DNA of 10,666 bases, from contig DFQW01000074.1 of assembly GCA_002377985.1 (NCBI GenBank), forward strand, positions 1-10,666. Reading direction: 5' to 3'. The notes under the pieces are model-generated. The model was not told the origin of the DNA. It worked only from the letters and a program-made list of their open reading frames with translations, and ran no database searches. Source of the stretch: Halieaceae bacterium UBA3479. Lineage in GTDB: Bacteria; Pseudomonadota; Gammaproteobacteria; Pseudomonadales; Halieaceae. A program made the position numbers and the translations under genes. The first letter of the stretch is position 1. Each line of letters starts with the position of its first letter. Shown one piece after another: positions 1-7,603 of the stretch.

Positions 1-1300
1 TCCCCTTCGTTTCTTCCAACTGCGACAGCGACCACAGCGTCAGCAGCGCCGCCACCATGATGTAGACCGATACAAAGAGAATACCGAATTTGTTCCACAG
101 CAATACCGCAATGGTGGGCGCCAATGCCCCGCCCAGAATCGCACCGATCTGATACCCCAACGAGGCCCCCGAATAGCGCACTTCGGTAGTAAAAAGCTCA
201 GTAAAATAAGCAGCTTGCGGGCCATATTGCATGCCCAGAAAGATCATGCCGACGGTCACTGCCAAGGTGATCATCAGCGGGCTGCCCGTATCGATCAGCG
301 GGAACAACGCGAACCCCCAGACCGCGGTCAAAATCGCACCCCATCGATAGATTTGCTTGCGTCCGACTCGGTCCGACAGCCCAGAAAAGTAAAATAATGC
401 GGGCACCATCACCGCCGCGGCGATAAGCACCGAGACGAGCATTTCGTCCCGGGTCAAATCGACCGAGGGTGAATTCAAGCCATACGCAATGACAAACGCA
501 ATCAGGATATAAAACGTCACCTGCACCGACAGAAAGGCACCGGCGGCCAACATAATGCGCCGCGGATAGCGCCGCAGGGCTTCCAGCACAGGCGATTTGG
601 CGACTTCGGCCCGCTCTCCGGCGCCGGCCTGTGCCGCCTGCAGCGCCTTGAAGGCCTCGGTGTCCTCCATGCGGAGTTGCACGTAAAGCGAAATACCAAT
701 AAGCACAACGCTGGCAATAAAAGGTAATCGCCAACCCCACGCCATAAATGCCTCGTCACTCATGGAGGCGCTCGCGGCGACGAATGCCAGATTGGCAAGA
801 ATCACCCCCACAGCAGCACCCGACTGCGCGTACGCCCCATACCAACCCCGGCGATTAGCCGGCGCGCTTTCGGTCACCAGCAGCATGGCACCGCCCCACT
901 GCCCCCCAACGGCAAGCCCCTGCACAAAGCGCAGAAACACCAGGCATAAGGGTGCAGCGATTCCGATCGATTGGTAGGTTGGCAGCAGCCCGATCAGTGT
1001 TGTAGCAACACCCATCATCATCAGCGCGATCACCAAGGTCCGCTTTCTGCCCACCTGATCACCAAAATGCCCAAACACCACGCCCCCCAGTGGGCGCGCA
1101 ATGAAACCGACGGCAAAGGTGCTGAACGAGATAATCAGCAATACCATGGGCGGCAGATCCTGCGGAAAGAACGCTTTGGGAAAAATCACTGCCGCCGCCG
1201 TGCCGTAGAGGAAAAAGTCGTACCACTCGATGCTGGTACCCGCCAGCGACGTTAAGGCGACGCGACGCATATTCTTTTGCTTACTGTCTGTGTCACCCAC
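1..1300 (-). CDS. MHS-family MFS transporter (proton-coupled symporter), 3' end cut by window edge
   Basis: This is an inner-membrane secondary transporter of the metabolite:H+ symporter (MHS) group in the major facilitator superfamily. That group contains the proline/betaine, alpha-ketoglutarate and shikimate carriers. About 433 codons are visible and the frame runs off the left edge. The N-terminus carries the family signature SIEWYDFFLYG (residues 23-33). The loop between helices 2 and 3 carries GHFGDQVGRKR (77-87), the MFS motif A, and a related SDRVGRK motif lies in the middle loop. Multiple hydrophobic helices follow. The last visible residues (LEETKG) resemble the usual MHS C-terminus, so only a few residues are probably missing. 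I chose the GTG at 1300 because GAGG lies 8 bases upstream; an ATG at 1270 just before RRVAL is the alternative and has only a weak ribosome site. It is divergent from the AGCS symporter. The family is firm; the substrate is unknown, with organic acids or betaine-like compounds possible. Confidence 0.93.
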   Translation of the reverse strand, partial: MGDTDSKQKNMRRVALTSLAGTSIEWYDFFLYGTAAAVIFPKAFFPQDLPPMVLLIISFSTFAVGFIARPLGGVVFGHFGDQVGRKRTLVIALMMMGVATTLIGLLPTYQSIGIAAPLCLVFLRFVQGLAVGGQWGGAMLLVTESAPANRRGWYGAYAQSGAAVGVILANLAFVAASASMSDEAFMAWGWRLPFIASVVLIGISLYVQLRMEDTEAFKALQAAQAGAGERAEVAKSPVLEALRRYPRRIMLAAGAFLSVQVTFYILIAFVIAYGLNSPSVDLTRDEMLVSVLIAAAVMVPALFYFSGLSDRVGRKQIYRWGAILTAVWGFALFPLIDTGSPLMITLAVTVGMIFLGMQYGPQAAYFTELFTTEVRYSGASLGYQIGAILGGALAPTIAVLLWNKFGILFVSVYIMVAALLTLWSLSQLEETKG

Positions 1301-1308
1301 AAGCAAGG

Positions 1309-1312
1309 CCTC
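1309..1312 (-). promoter_or_regulatory. Ribosome binding site GAGG favouring the GTG start of the MHS transporter
   Basis: GAGG on the minus strand lies 8 bases before GTG at 1300. The competing in-frame ATG at 1270 has only AAGCAAAAG upstream. The GTG start gives the short hydrophilic N-terminal tail that is usual before the first helix of MHS carriers. Confidence 0.5.
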
Positions 1313-1317
1313 GCAAT

Positions 1318-1337
1318 TTAGGTATGACTGAACCTAA
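1318..1337. promoter_or_regulatory. Inverted repeat TTAGGT-N8-ACCTAA, possible operator
   Basis: A perfect 6-base dyad with an 8-base spacer lies in the divergent gap between the MHS transporter and the AGCS symporter. It sits just upstream of the transporter's ribosome site. Its size of 20 bp suits binding by a dimeric repressor of the TetR or GntR type, but no regulator gene is in the window and no matching second copy was seen. The repeat is seen directly; a regulatory role is inference. Confidence 0.3.
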
Positions 1338-1399
1338 CACGATGCGTCCACAATTACTCTGCTATTGTCGGCGACAGCTGGGATAACGAACCCCATGGC

Positions 1400-1425
1400 C
1401 TCGACACGCGCTAATGCGTGTCGAG
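1400..1425 (+). promoter_or_regulatory. Perfect 10-bp hairpin in the leader region of the AGCS gene
   Basis: CTCGACACGC and GCGTGTCGAG form a perfect 10-bp inverted repeat around a 6-base loop (GCTAAT), about 40 bases before the favoured symporter start at 1466. No T-run follows on the plus strand, so it is not a standard rho-independent terminator. It could be a leader-RNA structure or a DNA operator. It contains the GTG at 1418, the longest possible start for the symporter, and makes that start unlikely. Confidence 0.45.
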
Positions 1426-1465
1426 AGTCCTTCCACTGCGCAGCACTCATAACGGAATCATGATA

Positions 1466-2809
1466 ATGGCTTCATTGGAACTGTTTGCTCAACAATTTGC
1501 TGACATCGTTTGGGGCACACCACTGGTAGTGCTGCTACTCGGCGGCGGGTGCTTCTTTGTCATCGCCTCCCGTGCGATGCCCTACCGGTACATGGGTCAC
1601 GCAGTAGCGATTCTCATGGGGCGACATGACACACCCGACGCCCCCGGGGAAATCTCCCATCGACAGGCGCTGGCTGCCGCCCTCTCCAACACCATGGGAC
1701 TTGGCAACATTGCCGGGGTAGCACTCGCGATAGTTGCGGGCGGGCCCGGGGCGGTTTTCTGGATGTGGGTGTCTGCGATCGTCGGCATCGCCACCAAGTT
1801 TTTTACCTGCTCGCTGGGGGTGATGTATCGAGGCAAAGACTCATTGGGCGCACTTCAGGGCGGGCCCATGTATGTCATCAGGGAAGCGCTCCCCAAGCCC
1901 TTCTACCCGCTCTCGGTGCTGTTTGCGCTGGCGGGATTGATTGGCACGCTCCCCATGTTTCAGGCCAACCAGCTCACCGCGTTAATCCAGGATGCGATGT
2001 TTGCGGGGAGCGCCCCAGCAGGGGCAAGCCTTGTCATTGGTCTTGCGCTCGCGGGCGTGGTCGGCGTGGTCATTCATGGGGGCTTACCCAGAGTTGCCAA
2101 TACAGCAGTGGCACTCCTACCCACCATGATGGTCGTCTACCTGCTGATGACCCTCTGGGTCATGGCGCACCACGCAAACGCTATCCCCGGCGTTTTTGCC
2201 AGCATCGTTAGCCAAGCGGTATCACCATCGGCTGTCGGCGGTGGGGCGCTAGGAGTCATGCTGATTGGCATCAGCCGCGGCGCTTTTTCCAATGAAGCCG
2301 GCGTGGGCACCGAGGTCATGGCCCATGGTGCCGCGAGAACCCACGAACCCATCAGAGAGGGGATGCTGGCCACTTTGGGGCCGGTATTCGATACGCTCAT
2401 CGTCTGCTCCTGTACCGCCGTAGTGATCTTGCTAGCGGGCGCCTGGCAAACGCCGGGAGATTTTTCGGGAATTACCCTGACGGCCAACGCCTTCCGGGCC
2501 GAAATGGGCGGCATCGGGCTTGTCTTGCTGGGCTTTGTGGCACTCATCCTGAGCACCACGACGATGTTCACCGGATGGTATTACGGAGCAAAGTGCTTTG
2601 GTTTCTTGGTGGGGGCCCGGTGGCAGCCCCATTTCAGATGGTTTTTTATTATCGCAGTCGTCTTTGGTGCAACGGTCAGTATCGACGTTGTCTTTAACTT
2701 GATCTCTGCGAGCTACGGGCTCATGGCCATACCCACCATGGTGAGCTCGATCCTGCTGGCACCCAAGGTCATCGCGGCCGCCGAGACTTATTTTCGAGCC
2801 TCTCGCTAG
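1466..2809 (+). CDS. AGCS-family sodium:alanine/glycine-type symporter
   Basis: This is an inner-membrane amino-acid:cation symporter (alanine or glycine:cation symporter family), importing a small amino acid with sodium or proton. From the ATG at 1466 it is 447 residues, the usual family length. The diagnostic segment SNTMGLGNIAGVALAI spans residues 74-89 and GGPGAVFWMW spans 92-101. The second signature, AFSNEAGVGTE, lies at 273-283 and is followed by a conserved MAHGAARTHEP stretch. Hydrophobic helices run through the length and the protein ends in a short basic tail. The frame is open back to a GTG at 1418, but that start lies inside a hairpin and adds residues the family lacks. The ATG codons at 1460 and 1466 both precede the first helix; GGA at 1454-1456 fits 1466 better. 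It is divergent from the MHS transporter and convergent with the quinoprotein gene. The family is certain; the exact substrate is not readable. Confidence 0.94.
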   Translation: MASLELFAQQFADIVWGTPLVVLLLGGGCFFVIASRAMPYRYMGHAVAILMGRHDTPDAPGEISHRQALAAALSNTMGLGNIAGVALAIVAGGPGAVFWMWVSAIVGIATKFFTCSLGVMYRGKDSLGALQGGPMYVIREALPKPFYPLSVLFALAGLIGTLPMFQANQLTALIQDAMFAGSAPAGASLVIGLALAGVVGVVIHGGLPRVANTAVALLPTMMVVYLLMTLWVMAHHANAIPGVFASIVSQAVSPSAVGGGALGVMLIGISRGAFSNEAGVGTEVMAHGAARTHEPIREGMLATLGPVFDTLIVCSCTAVVILLAGAWQTPGDFSGITLTANAFRAEMGGIGLVLLGFVALILSTTTMFTGWYYGAKCFGFLVGARWQPHFRWFFIIAVVFGATVSIDVVFNLISASYGLMAIPTMVSSILLAPKVIAAAETYFRASR

Positions 2810-2843
2810 GCCAAGGCATTGCAGATCCTTGGACCATCGCATC

Positions 2844-2880
2844 GGCGCCGGGTGCAGTTTGCAAACCCCGGGGCGACGCC
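2844..2880. terminator. GC-rich hairpin between convergent genes, possible bidirectional terminator
   Basis: GGCG then CCGGG (2844-2852) can pair with CCCGG (2867-2871) and CGCC (2877-2880), with a 5-base bulge on the right arm. The loop can fold again through TGCA/TGCA. A smaller CCAAGG/CCTTGG repeat lies beside it at 2811-2832, just after the symporter stop. There is no T-run on either strand, so intrinsic termination is doubtful. Its position between two convergent genes is the main argument. Confidence 0.3.
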
Positions 2881-2920
2881 GGTCACTCGAATCTGACAGT
2901 GAATCTGGTCTCGCTATGCT

Positions 2921-4867
2921 TCAGGGTGCGGCCTGATCACTGGTGGATGCCACCACTCCGTTGGGTTGTCGTTTAAGCACAATGAGCGCATTGCCCGGCA
3001 TTTTTCCCGCAAACGCATAGCCGGAGTTAAGGATGATGCGATCTCCCACAACAAGTGGTGCCTGACCACCGCCAATCGATCCTCCCTGCGCGATGCGACC
3101 GTCAACCGCAGTAAACGAACCGGTGGTATCGAATTCCCACAGCACTGCGCCGGTTTCGATATCAAATGCCCGCAAAAAGCCGTCGTTAGAGCCCGCGAGC
3201 ACATAGTCATCTGTCACAGAAATCGCTGCCGAGTAGCCCGGATAGCATCCGGGACGTTCCCTGCAAAGCCCCTGAGCAGCGGGCATTTTCCAGACATAGT
3301 CCCCGGTATCGATATCGAGCGCATAGATACCGGGCTTGGCGGGCACATCATAATCTCTGCCATCCGGCACATCGCTAACCGGCACAAATACCTTGCCATC
3401 GTGCGCGGCTAGGCCAAAGTTAATGCCAGCAACAATGCCACCGCGACCGACTTTATTCTTCCAAATAACGCTTCCGTCTGTGGCATCAAGTGCTACGACT
3501 ACCCCACCCTTGTCGCCCGCCAACACCACGCGCTTACCCCGAGAGTCAGTAGTGAGCACCGGACCCGCGCCATAATCCCAGTCCGGGCCGCTGTCCTCCG
3601 GACAGTTGATGCGCTCAGCATCCTCGCAGGACCCATTCCAGACGTCGCCAAAGCGAGCCTGGCGCACCCAGACCGTCTCCCCCGATTTTTTATCGAGCGC
3701 GATGATGGCATCACTGCTCTCCGAGCCTTCGCCGGAATAGTCATCGCCGGTAGCGATATACAGTCGTCCACCATCCAGCGCCATGCCCGCCCAGATCGGC
3801 ACGCCTGATGGACCATAGAGCAGCGTGCCGGCATCGTTTTTGCCTACTTGCTTGGCCTCGGGCAGAAAATGCCGGCGCCACAGCTCCCTGCCCGTGTCGG
3901 CTTCCAGCGCCGCAATTGAGCCTCGGAAGGTGCAACACTCATAACCTGGGGCGATCGCCGCGCCCTCCTCTAATGAAGACACCGCGACATACAGCACGCC
4001 GTCGGATAACTCGGCCGTTGATGTGAGTGTGGTTGCGCCATGATCATCCATCCGCTTGCGCCACTGGAGCGCGCCGGTTAGCGCAGAGAGCGCATACTGG
4101 TTGCCGCTCAGATCACCAAAAAACAACAATGGATCGGCGTTGCGATCAGCCGCGGCCCAGGGCTCCAGCGTGACACCATTGCGGACTTCGGCAGCCGCCT
4201 TGAACTGCCATCGGGTGCAGCCCGTTGCAAGATCAAAGGCGTACACGAGCCCACTCTGGCTACCCACAAACATAGCGCCACCACCGATCGCCGGCTGAGA
4301 GCGCGCGCGGTTCGCCGCCGGATAGGCAAACGCCCAGTCGAGCGCCAGCGTATCGAGATCCTCGGCCCCCACTGATGCCACGGAACTGGAAATAAAATGG
4401 CTACCGCCGGGCTCCAAGCCCCAGTGCTCAAATACCACCGGCTGCGTGAGATCAAACTCGGCGGCTGGGCCCTCGCAGGTCACACCGGCCAGCGTCACAT
4501 CCCGCGGGTCGATCTTGCGCAAGGTGATGTATTCCGCAATCGCAGTCTTTTCCTCGAGCGACAGCCCCTTGGCAACCTCGCGCATCAGGCCATCGGTCAT
4601 GGCCGTCAGAATTGTCTCTGGAGATCCCTGTTGAAGAACGTAGCGCTGGGGAGCACGAACGACATTACCGTCGTGACACGAGGCGCAAAGATTTTGGTAG
4701 AGCGCGCCGCCCAATTTCTCGGTTTCGGCATCGAGGTTAAGGTATACCTCCTCGTAGGTGTCGGAATTAGCCTGCCCGGCATCAGCACCGGCCAGACTCG
4801 CCAGCAACAGACTGCCCAGACCGGCCGTCCAGGCGATCGCTAAAGAAACTCGGTGCTGTGCGAACAC
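2921..4867 (-). CDS. Periplasmic PQQ quinoprotein dehydrogenase with N-terminal cytochrome c domain (polyvinyl-alcohol dehydrogenase-like)
   Basis: This is a 648-residue exported quinohemoprotein that probably oxidises an alcohol, perhaps a secondary one, in the periplasm and passes electrons through heme c. A signal peptide spans about residues 1-30, with a likely cleavage after ADA. The heme site CASCH is at 61-65, with Met90 or Met95 as a possible distal ligand. A beta-propeller follows from about 170, with seven D-x-x-[T/S/D]-G-x3-W-type blade endings closing at Trp220, 269, 330, 400, 469, 526 and 577. Vicinal cysteines at 311-312 match the paired cysteines near PQQ in this enzyme class. 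Other cysteine pairs (131/217, 414/422, 535/541) could form disulfides. The order cytochrome then propeller, the ECCTFRGS segment and GPDWDYGAGP point to polyvinyl-alcohol dehydrogenases rather than methanol dehydrogenase. The GTG start has AGGGG six bases upstream. It is last in the minus-strand block. PQQ synthesis genes are absent here. The substrate is unknown. Confidence 0.9.
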   Translation of the reverse strand: MFAQHRVSLAIAWTAGLGSLLLASLAGADAGQANSDTYEEVYLNLDAETEKLGGALYQNLCASCHDGNVVRAPQRYVLQQGSPETILTAMTDGLMREVAKGLSLEEKTAIAEYITLRKIDPRDVTLAGVTCEGPAAEFDLTQPVVFEHWGLEPGGSHFISSSVASVGAEDLDTLALDWAFAYPAANRARSQPAIGGGAMFVGSQSGLVYAFDLATGCTRWQFKAAAEVRNGVTLEPWAAADRNADPLLFFGDLSGNQYALSALTGALQWRKRMDDHGATTLTSTAELSDGVLYVAVSSLEEGAAIAPGYECCTFRGSIAALEADTGRELWRRHFLPEAKQVGKNDAGTLLYGPSGVPIWAGMALDGGRLYIATGDDYSGEGSESSDAIIALDKKSGETVWVRQARFGDVWNGSCEDAERINCPEDSGPDWDYGAGPVLTTDSRGKRVVLAGDKGGVVVALDATDGSVIWKNKVGRGGIVAGINFGLAAHDGKVFVPVSDVPDGRDYDVPAKPGIYALDIDTGDYVWKMPAAQGLCRERPGCYPGYSAAISVTDDYVLAGSNDGFLRAFDIETGAVLWEFDTTGSFTAVDGRIAQGGSIGGGQAPLVVGDRIILNSGYAFAGKMPGNALIVLKRQPNGVVASTSDQAAP

Positions 4868-4873
4868 GGGTTA

Positions 4874-4878
4874 CCCCT
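4874..4878 (-). promoter_or_regulatory. Ribosome binding site AGGGG supporting the GTG start of the quinoprotein
   Basis: AGGGG lies 6 bases before GTG at 4867 on the minus strand. This start gives a complete signal peptide, so the two observations support each other. Confidence 0.55.
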
Positions 4879-4918
4879 TTTTTTAGTGATCGGGCGGACG
4901 CATCAACTCATCCGCGGT

Positions 4919-6034
4919 TTACTGCTCATTCAGGGTCGCCCACAGGGCGTAGACCGGATCTCGCTGACCGCGCTCTCCCTTGACCATGTCCTCGAACATA
5001 CCCAGCCCCATCAGATTTTTTGCCGGGCTGGACGTAGTCCAGTCAAGGACAAACGTGCGATGACTGATTTTCCACTCGCCGTTGCGACGCTCATAGCGGT
5101 CCACATAACGGCCGCCTGTCATGACATCCTGCGGATCATCGCCAAGCGTGTTCTGATAGGCGATCACGTAGCTCTCACCAACACCGACATCGCCAGAAAT
5201 ATCAATCCAGTGGTTGGTAACGGTATGCGCAACCCGCGGCGATATGTCATCAAGCAACTTGCCGATCTCTACAGAAAAATCTTGGGCGCTACCATTGAAC
5301 GCACCGGACACAATTGCCGCGTCGTCATGGAACGCCGTCATGATCATCTCGGGGTCGCCGCGGTCGACACCGCGCACGTAGCGGCACCCCAACTCCATAA
5401 TCGCCTGATGTGAAACCACGTCATCCAATGCCTGTGATGCATTCATAGCCAATGCCTCAGTCTTGTTGCTGTTGCGACTCGCATGCGCAATCAGCAGCGC
5501 GTTACCCGAATCCTGTAAATAGTGAGCCCCTCTGGGGCAGCCTGCGCTCAGTGAGAACGTATCTTGCGAGGCCGCACCCACAACACCGTCAAACTGACGA
5601 ATCCAATCCAGCACATAGTGCCGATGCTGCATCCGCCACTCGCCATCACAATAACGATGCTGGTCGAGATATCGTCCGCCCACCAGATGCGGCTGGGGGT
5701 CACCGTCGGTGGGCAGGGTCACCCACGCCATTACGTAGCTTTCGCTGACGGCTCGCTCACCGCGGACCTCAACCCACATATTGCTGGTGCGGTGTGAGGA
5801 CATCGGTGCGCCCTCGTGCATTGCAGCAATGCCGCTGGCAAATTCCGCCGCTGTCCCCTGCATGGAACCGTAATCGACGGTACCGCTGTCGTGATAAGAC
5901 TCACGCAACAGGGTTTCGTCGGCACGATCAATGCCGCGAGCATGTTGCGCAAGGCGCTTACGAATCTGCGTCGCTGACCAGGCGCGCCAGAGGGGCGTTG
6001 CTTTATCCATCTCCTGATCCGCCGGAGCAGGCAT
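4919..6034 (-). CDS. Tandem-duplicated NTF2/SnoaL-like domain protein
   Basis: This 371-residue protein has no signal peptide and is built from two copies of an NTF2-fold (SnoaL_4-like) domain, roughly residues 20-150 and 205-335. Both halves carry the same C-terminal pattern, GRYxD then GEWxxxHRxxVLDW, at 120-144 and 308-332. Both also share RG[I/V]DRxD near the start and HxxxNxW in the middle. The candidate polar residues Asp36/His81/His137 and Asp224/His270/His325 recall the Asp-His-His set of scytalone dehydratase and related lyases, so each half could be an active dehydratase or isomerase; this is inference. Alternatively, since oxygenase beta subunits have the same fold, it might be a partner of the Rieske protein encoded 63 bases upstream. 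It is followed 51 bases later by the quinoprotein. The ATG at 6034 lacks a clear ribosome site; ATG 6010 (residue 9) has AGGAG directly abutting it, too close to be convincing. Confidence 0.88.
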   Translation of the reverse strand: MPAPADQEMDKATPLWRAWSATQIRKRLAQHARGIDRADETLLRESYHDSGTVDYGSMQGTAAEFASGIAAMHEGAPMSSHRTSNMWVEVRGERAVSESYVMAWVTLPTDGDPQPHLVGGRYLDQHRYCDGEWRMQHRHYVLDWIRQFDGVVGAASQDTFSLSAGCPRGAHYLQDSGNALLIAHASRNSNKTEALAMNASQALDDVVSHQAIMELGCRYVRGVDRGDPEMIMTAFHDDAAIVSGAFNGSAQDFSVEIGKLLDDISPRVAHTVTNHWIDISGDVGVGESYVIAYQNTLGDDPQDVMTGGRYVDRYERRNGEWKISHRTFVLDWTTSSPAKNLMGLGMFEDMVKGERGQRDPVYALWATLNEQ

Positions 6035-6097
6035 CAGTGGAGAGCACCCACAGCGGAGATCTCTGGCAGACTCAATCGACTCTTCGACGTCGGCACT

Positions 6098-7432
6098 TTA
6101 AATTTCCATCAAGTCGTTGAGGTACTCATGAAAAGCCTGTACCCGACGCTCTTGGTTGGGCATCCAATAGCCCTGGTAGCCCGCTGAACCCAGCCCTTTT
6201 TGCTGCATTTCAGCGATGCTGAGATCCTGATCCGCAGTCGTCCCCAGCGTTTTTTCACCGTACCGAACGTGCTCATGGAGCGCGTCCTCAACCGGTAAGT
6301 CTGGACCGCCTGCGGGCGACGGCGTCATGGTCTGACCCTCAACCCGATTCACCAGCCACCAATGGTCAAACAAACATTGGGCCGGATCGGTCGGATGCGG
6401 CCGGGGGCGCAACAGCTGCACGCCATCGGGACCTACCGTAATGACATTATTGGGAAAGAGGTTGTAGATCACATAGTCAGTCAGCTGATAGTCGGCCCGA
6501 TAGGCGTAGTGTTCGTAGCCTTGTGCAACGCCCTTCTCTCGCTTGGCGGTTTGAATATCCAGCCTGAGCTGCTTCCAGGTATCACGCCCCACGTAGTCAT
6601 CGCTATTTACAGACCAAGCCGCCGCCATACTCTTGAGCGGCTCGCCAATCACCTCGCTCTCGTACTGAATCGAAGGCATAAAAGACGGAAACCAGCCCCT
6701 ATTGTGTCCGTGCGCAAACCGGTCGAACTGGCAGTCTTGATAATCCGCAGCGATGTAGGGAATCAATTCAGGGTGCAGCACTTTTACGTGGTAAGCCTCG
6801 TTGAAATTATCGGTGATGATCTTCCAGTTACAGCGCGTCTCGGCGGTCATGTCCAATACGCGCAACATGTCCTCCATTCGGTGCGAATCCAGCTCCTGCG
6901 TGATCTGCTTACCCAGAAAATCAGTCAGCGCCAGGGCGTCAGGGTCAAAGTTGAACCAGATCAACCCGAAACGTTCCTCGCAGCGCATCTCTTTGAGGCG
7001 TGCCTTTCCACAGGGGCTCTCAGCAAAGTCCTCCTCATCGGGCACCATGGTCACCACGCCGGCGCGATCAAAGCGCCAACCGTGGTAGGGACAGGCAAAT
7101 TCCTGTGCATGCCCGTCCTCGGCTTCGGTAATGCGCGTGCCGCGGTGGGGGCAGGAATTAAAAAACGCTTTTACGGAACCGTCCTCCTGGCGCACCATGA
7201 GAATCGAATCAATGCCCAGCTCCGTGGTGAGGTAGTCCCCCGCCTCAGGCATCTGATAGGCGACCCCTCCGATGTTCCAGATTTTGTGCCACACCTGACT
7301 GTACTCTCGCTTGAGGTAGTCTGGGCAAACATATCGATCCGCGCTTACCGCATCGCCGCGCAGCGGAGGTTCCGGCTCCTTTGGCGGTCTATTGAGATTC
7401 TGCTCGAGGATGACGGGATTGGACGCGTTCAT
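6098..7432 (-). CDS. Rieske non-heme iron oxygenase, alpha (catalytic) subunit, second copy
   Basis: This is a 444-residue cytoplasmic ring-hydroxylating-type oxygenase large subunit. The Rieske [2Fe-2S] ligands are Cys94, His96, Cys114 and His117 (C-x-H-x17-C-x2-H). The catalytic domain keeps the mononuclear iron site: His215 and His220 in NEAYHVKVLH, and Asp403 in QDLSIAEMQQ as the probable carboxylate. At the position that is usually the bridging aspartate it has Glu212. The length matches alpha subunits of classical oxygenases. It is a paralog of the gene at 8263-9633: the N-terminal RGDxxxxDRY segment, the Rieske region, the QDxxxAExQQ stretch and the C-terminal FHExLND end correspond. 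ATG 7432 is chosen because GGGAG lies five bases upstream; a TTG at 7447 would only add MLGDT. Electrons must come from a ferredoxin or reductase not encoded here. The substrate is unknown. Confidence 0.93.
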   Translation of the reverse strand: MNASNPVILEQNLNRPPKEPEPPLRGDAVSADRYVCPDYLKREYSQVWHKIWNIGGVAYQMPEAGDYLTTELGIDSILMVRQEDGSVKAFFNSCPHRGTRITEAEDGHAQEFACPYHGWRFDRAGVVTMVPDEEDFAESPCGKARLKEMRCEERFGLIWFNFDPDALALTDFLGKQITQELDSHRMEDMLRVLDMTAETRCNWKIITDNFNEAYHVKVLHPELIPYIAADYQDCQFDRFAHGHNRGWFPSFMPSIQYESEVIGEPLKSMAAAWSVNSDDYVGRDTWKQLRLDIQTAKREKGVAQGYEHYAYRADYQLTDYVIYNLFPNNVITVGPDGVQLLRPRPHPTDPAQCLFDHWWLVNRVEGQTMTPSPAGGPDLPVEDALHEHVRYGEKTLGTTADQDLSIAEMQQKGLGSAGYQGYWMPNQERRVQAFHEYLNDLMEI

Positions 7433-7437
7433 AGTGT

Positions 7438-7442
7438 CTCCC
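7438..7442 (-). promoter_or_regulatory. Ribosome binding site GGGAG deciding the start of the second Rieske gene
   Basis: GGGAG sits 5 bases before ATG 7432 on the minus strand. It would lie inside the coding region if the longer TTG start at 7447 were used, which argues for the shorter protein. Confidence 0.65.
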
Positions 7443-7495
7443 AACAAAAACGGTGACGTCTGCGAAGTTGATGCGAGGTTAGGTCAGCCAAGAGG

Positions 7496-7526
7496 AAAAA
7501 ACCAGTTAGCCGCGAGTCACACTCTG
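7496..7526 (-). promoter_or_regulatory. Possible leader structure before the second Rieske gene
   Basis: In the 171-base gap between the exported NTF2 gene and the second Rieske gene, the plus-strand stretch GCGAGTCACACTCTGC (7511-7526) can fold into a small hairpin (GAGT/ACTC plus GC pairs with one bulge). On the minus strand this is followed about 9 bases later by a run of six T. The spacing is too long for a standard terminator. It could still be a weak attenuator that separates expression of the two halves of the block. I found no convincing -35/-10 pair in this gap. Confidence 0.2.
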
Positions 7527-7603
7527 CGACATATAGTCATAAGACTGGGTTCTTACCTGTTAGTACTGGGATATCAGCACCGAACCTCAGCGTGCCGGCT
7601 GCG

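Noticed and set aside
198..740. A 180-codon minus-strand frame and neighbouring short frames at the left end
   Set aside because: They are out-of-frame shadows of the MHS transporter, whose true frame runs through the left edge without a stop.
1418..1465. GTG at 1418 as the start of the AGCS symporter
   Set aside because: It lies inside the 10-bp hairpin, lacks a convincing ribosome site and adds 16 residues not expected before the first helix.
2889..2907. Direct repeat GAATCTG twice in the convergent gap
   Set aside because: It is only seven bases long, with two copies and no other structure; chance is adequate.
4919..6034. The double NTF2 protein as a sequencing or assembly duplication
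   Set aside because: The halves differ at most positions and share only motif residues, so the duplication is ancient and real.
6362..7456. A 364-codon open frame on the plus strand
   Set aside because: It lies antisense to the second Rieske gene, which has full Rieske and iron-site motifs; the reverse-frame protein has no recognisable domain and reflects GC-biased codon use.
7479..7484. A second TTAGGT before the second Rieske gene, as a partner of the dyad at 1318-1337
   Set aside because: Only one half-site is present, with no ACCTAA at the matching distance.
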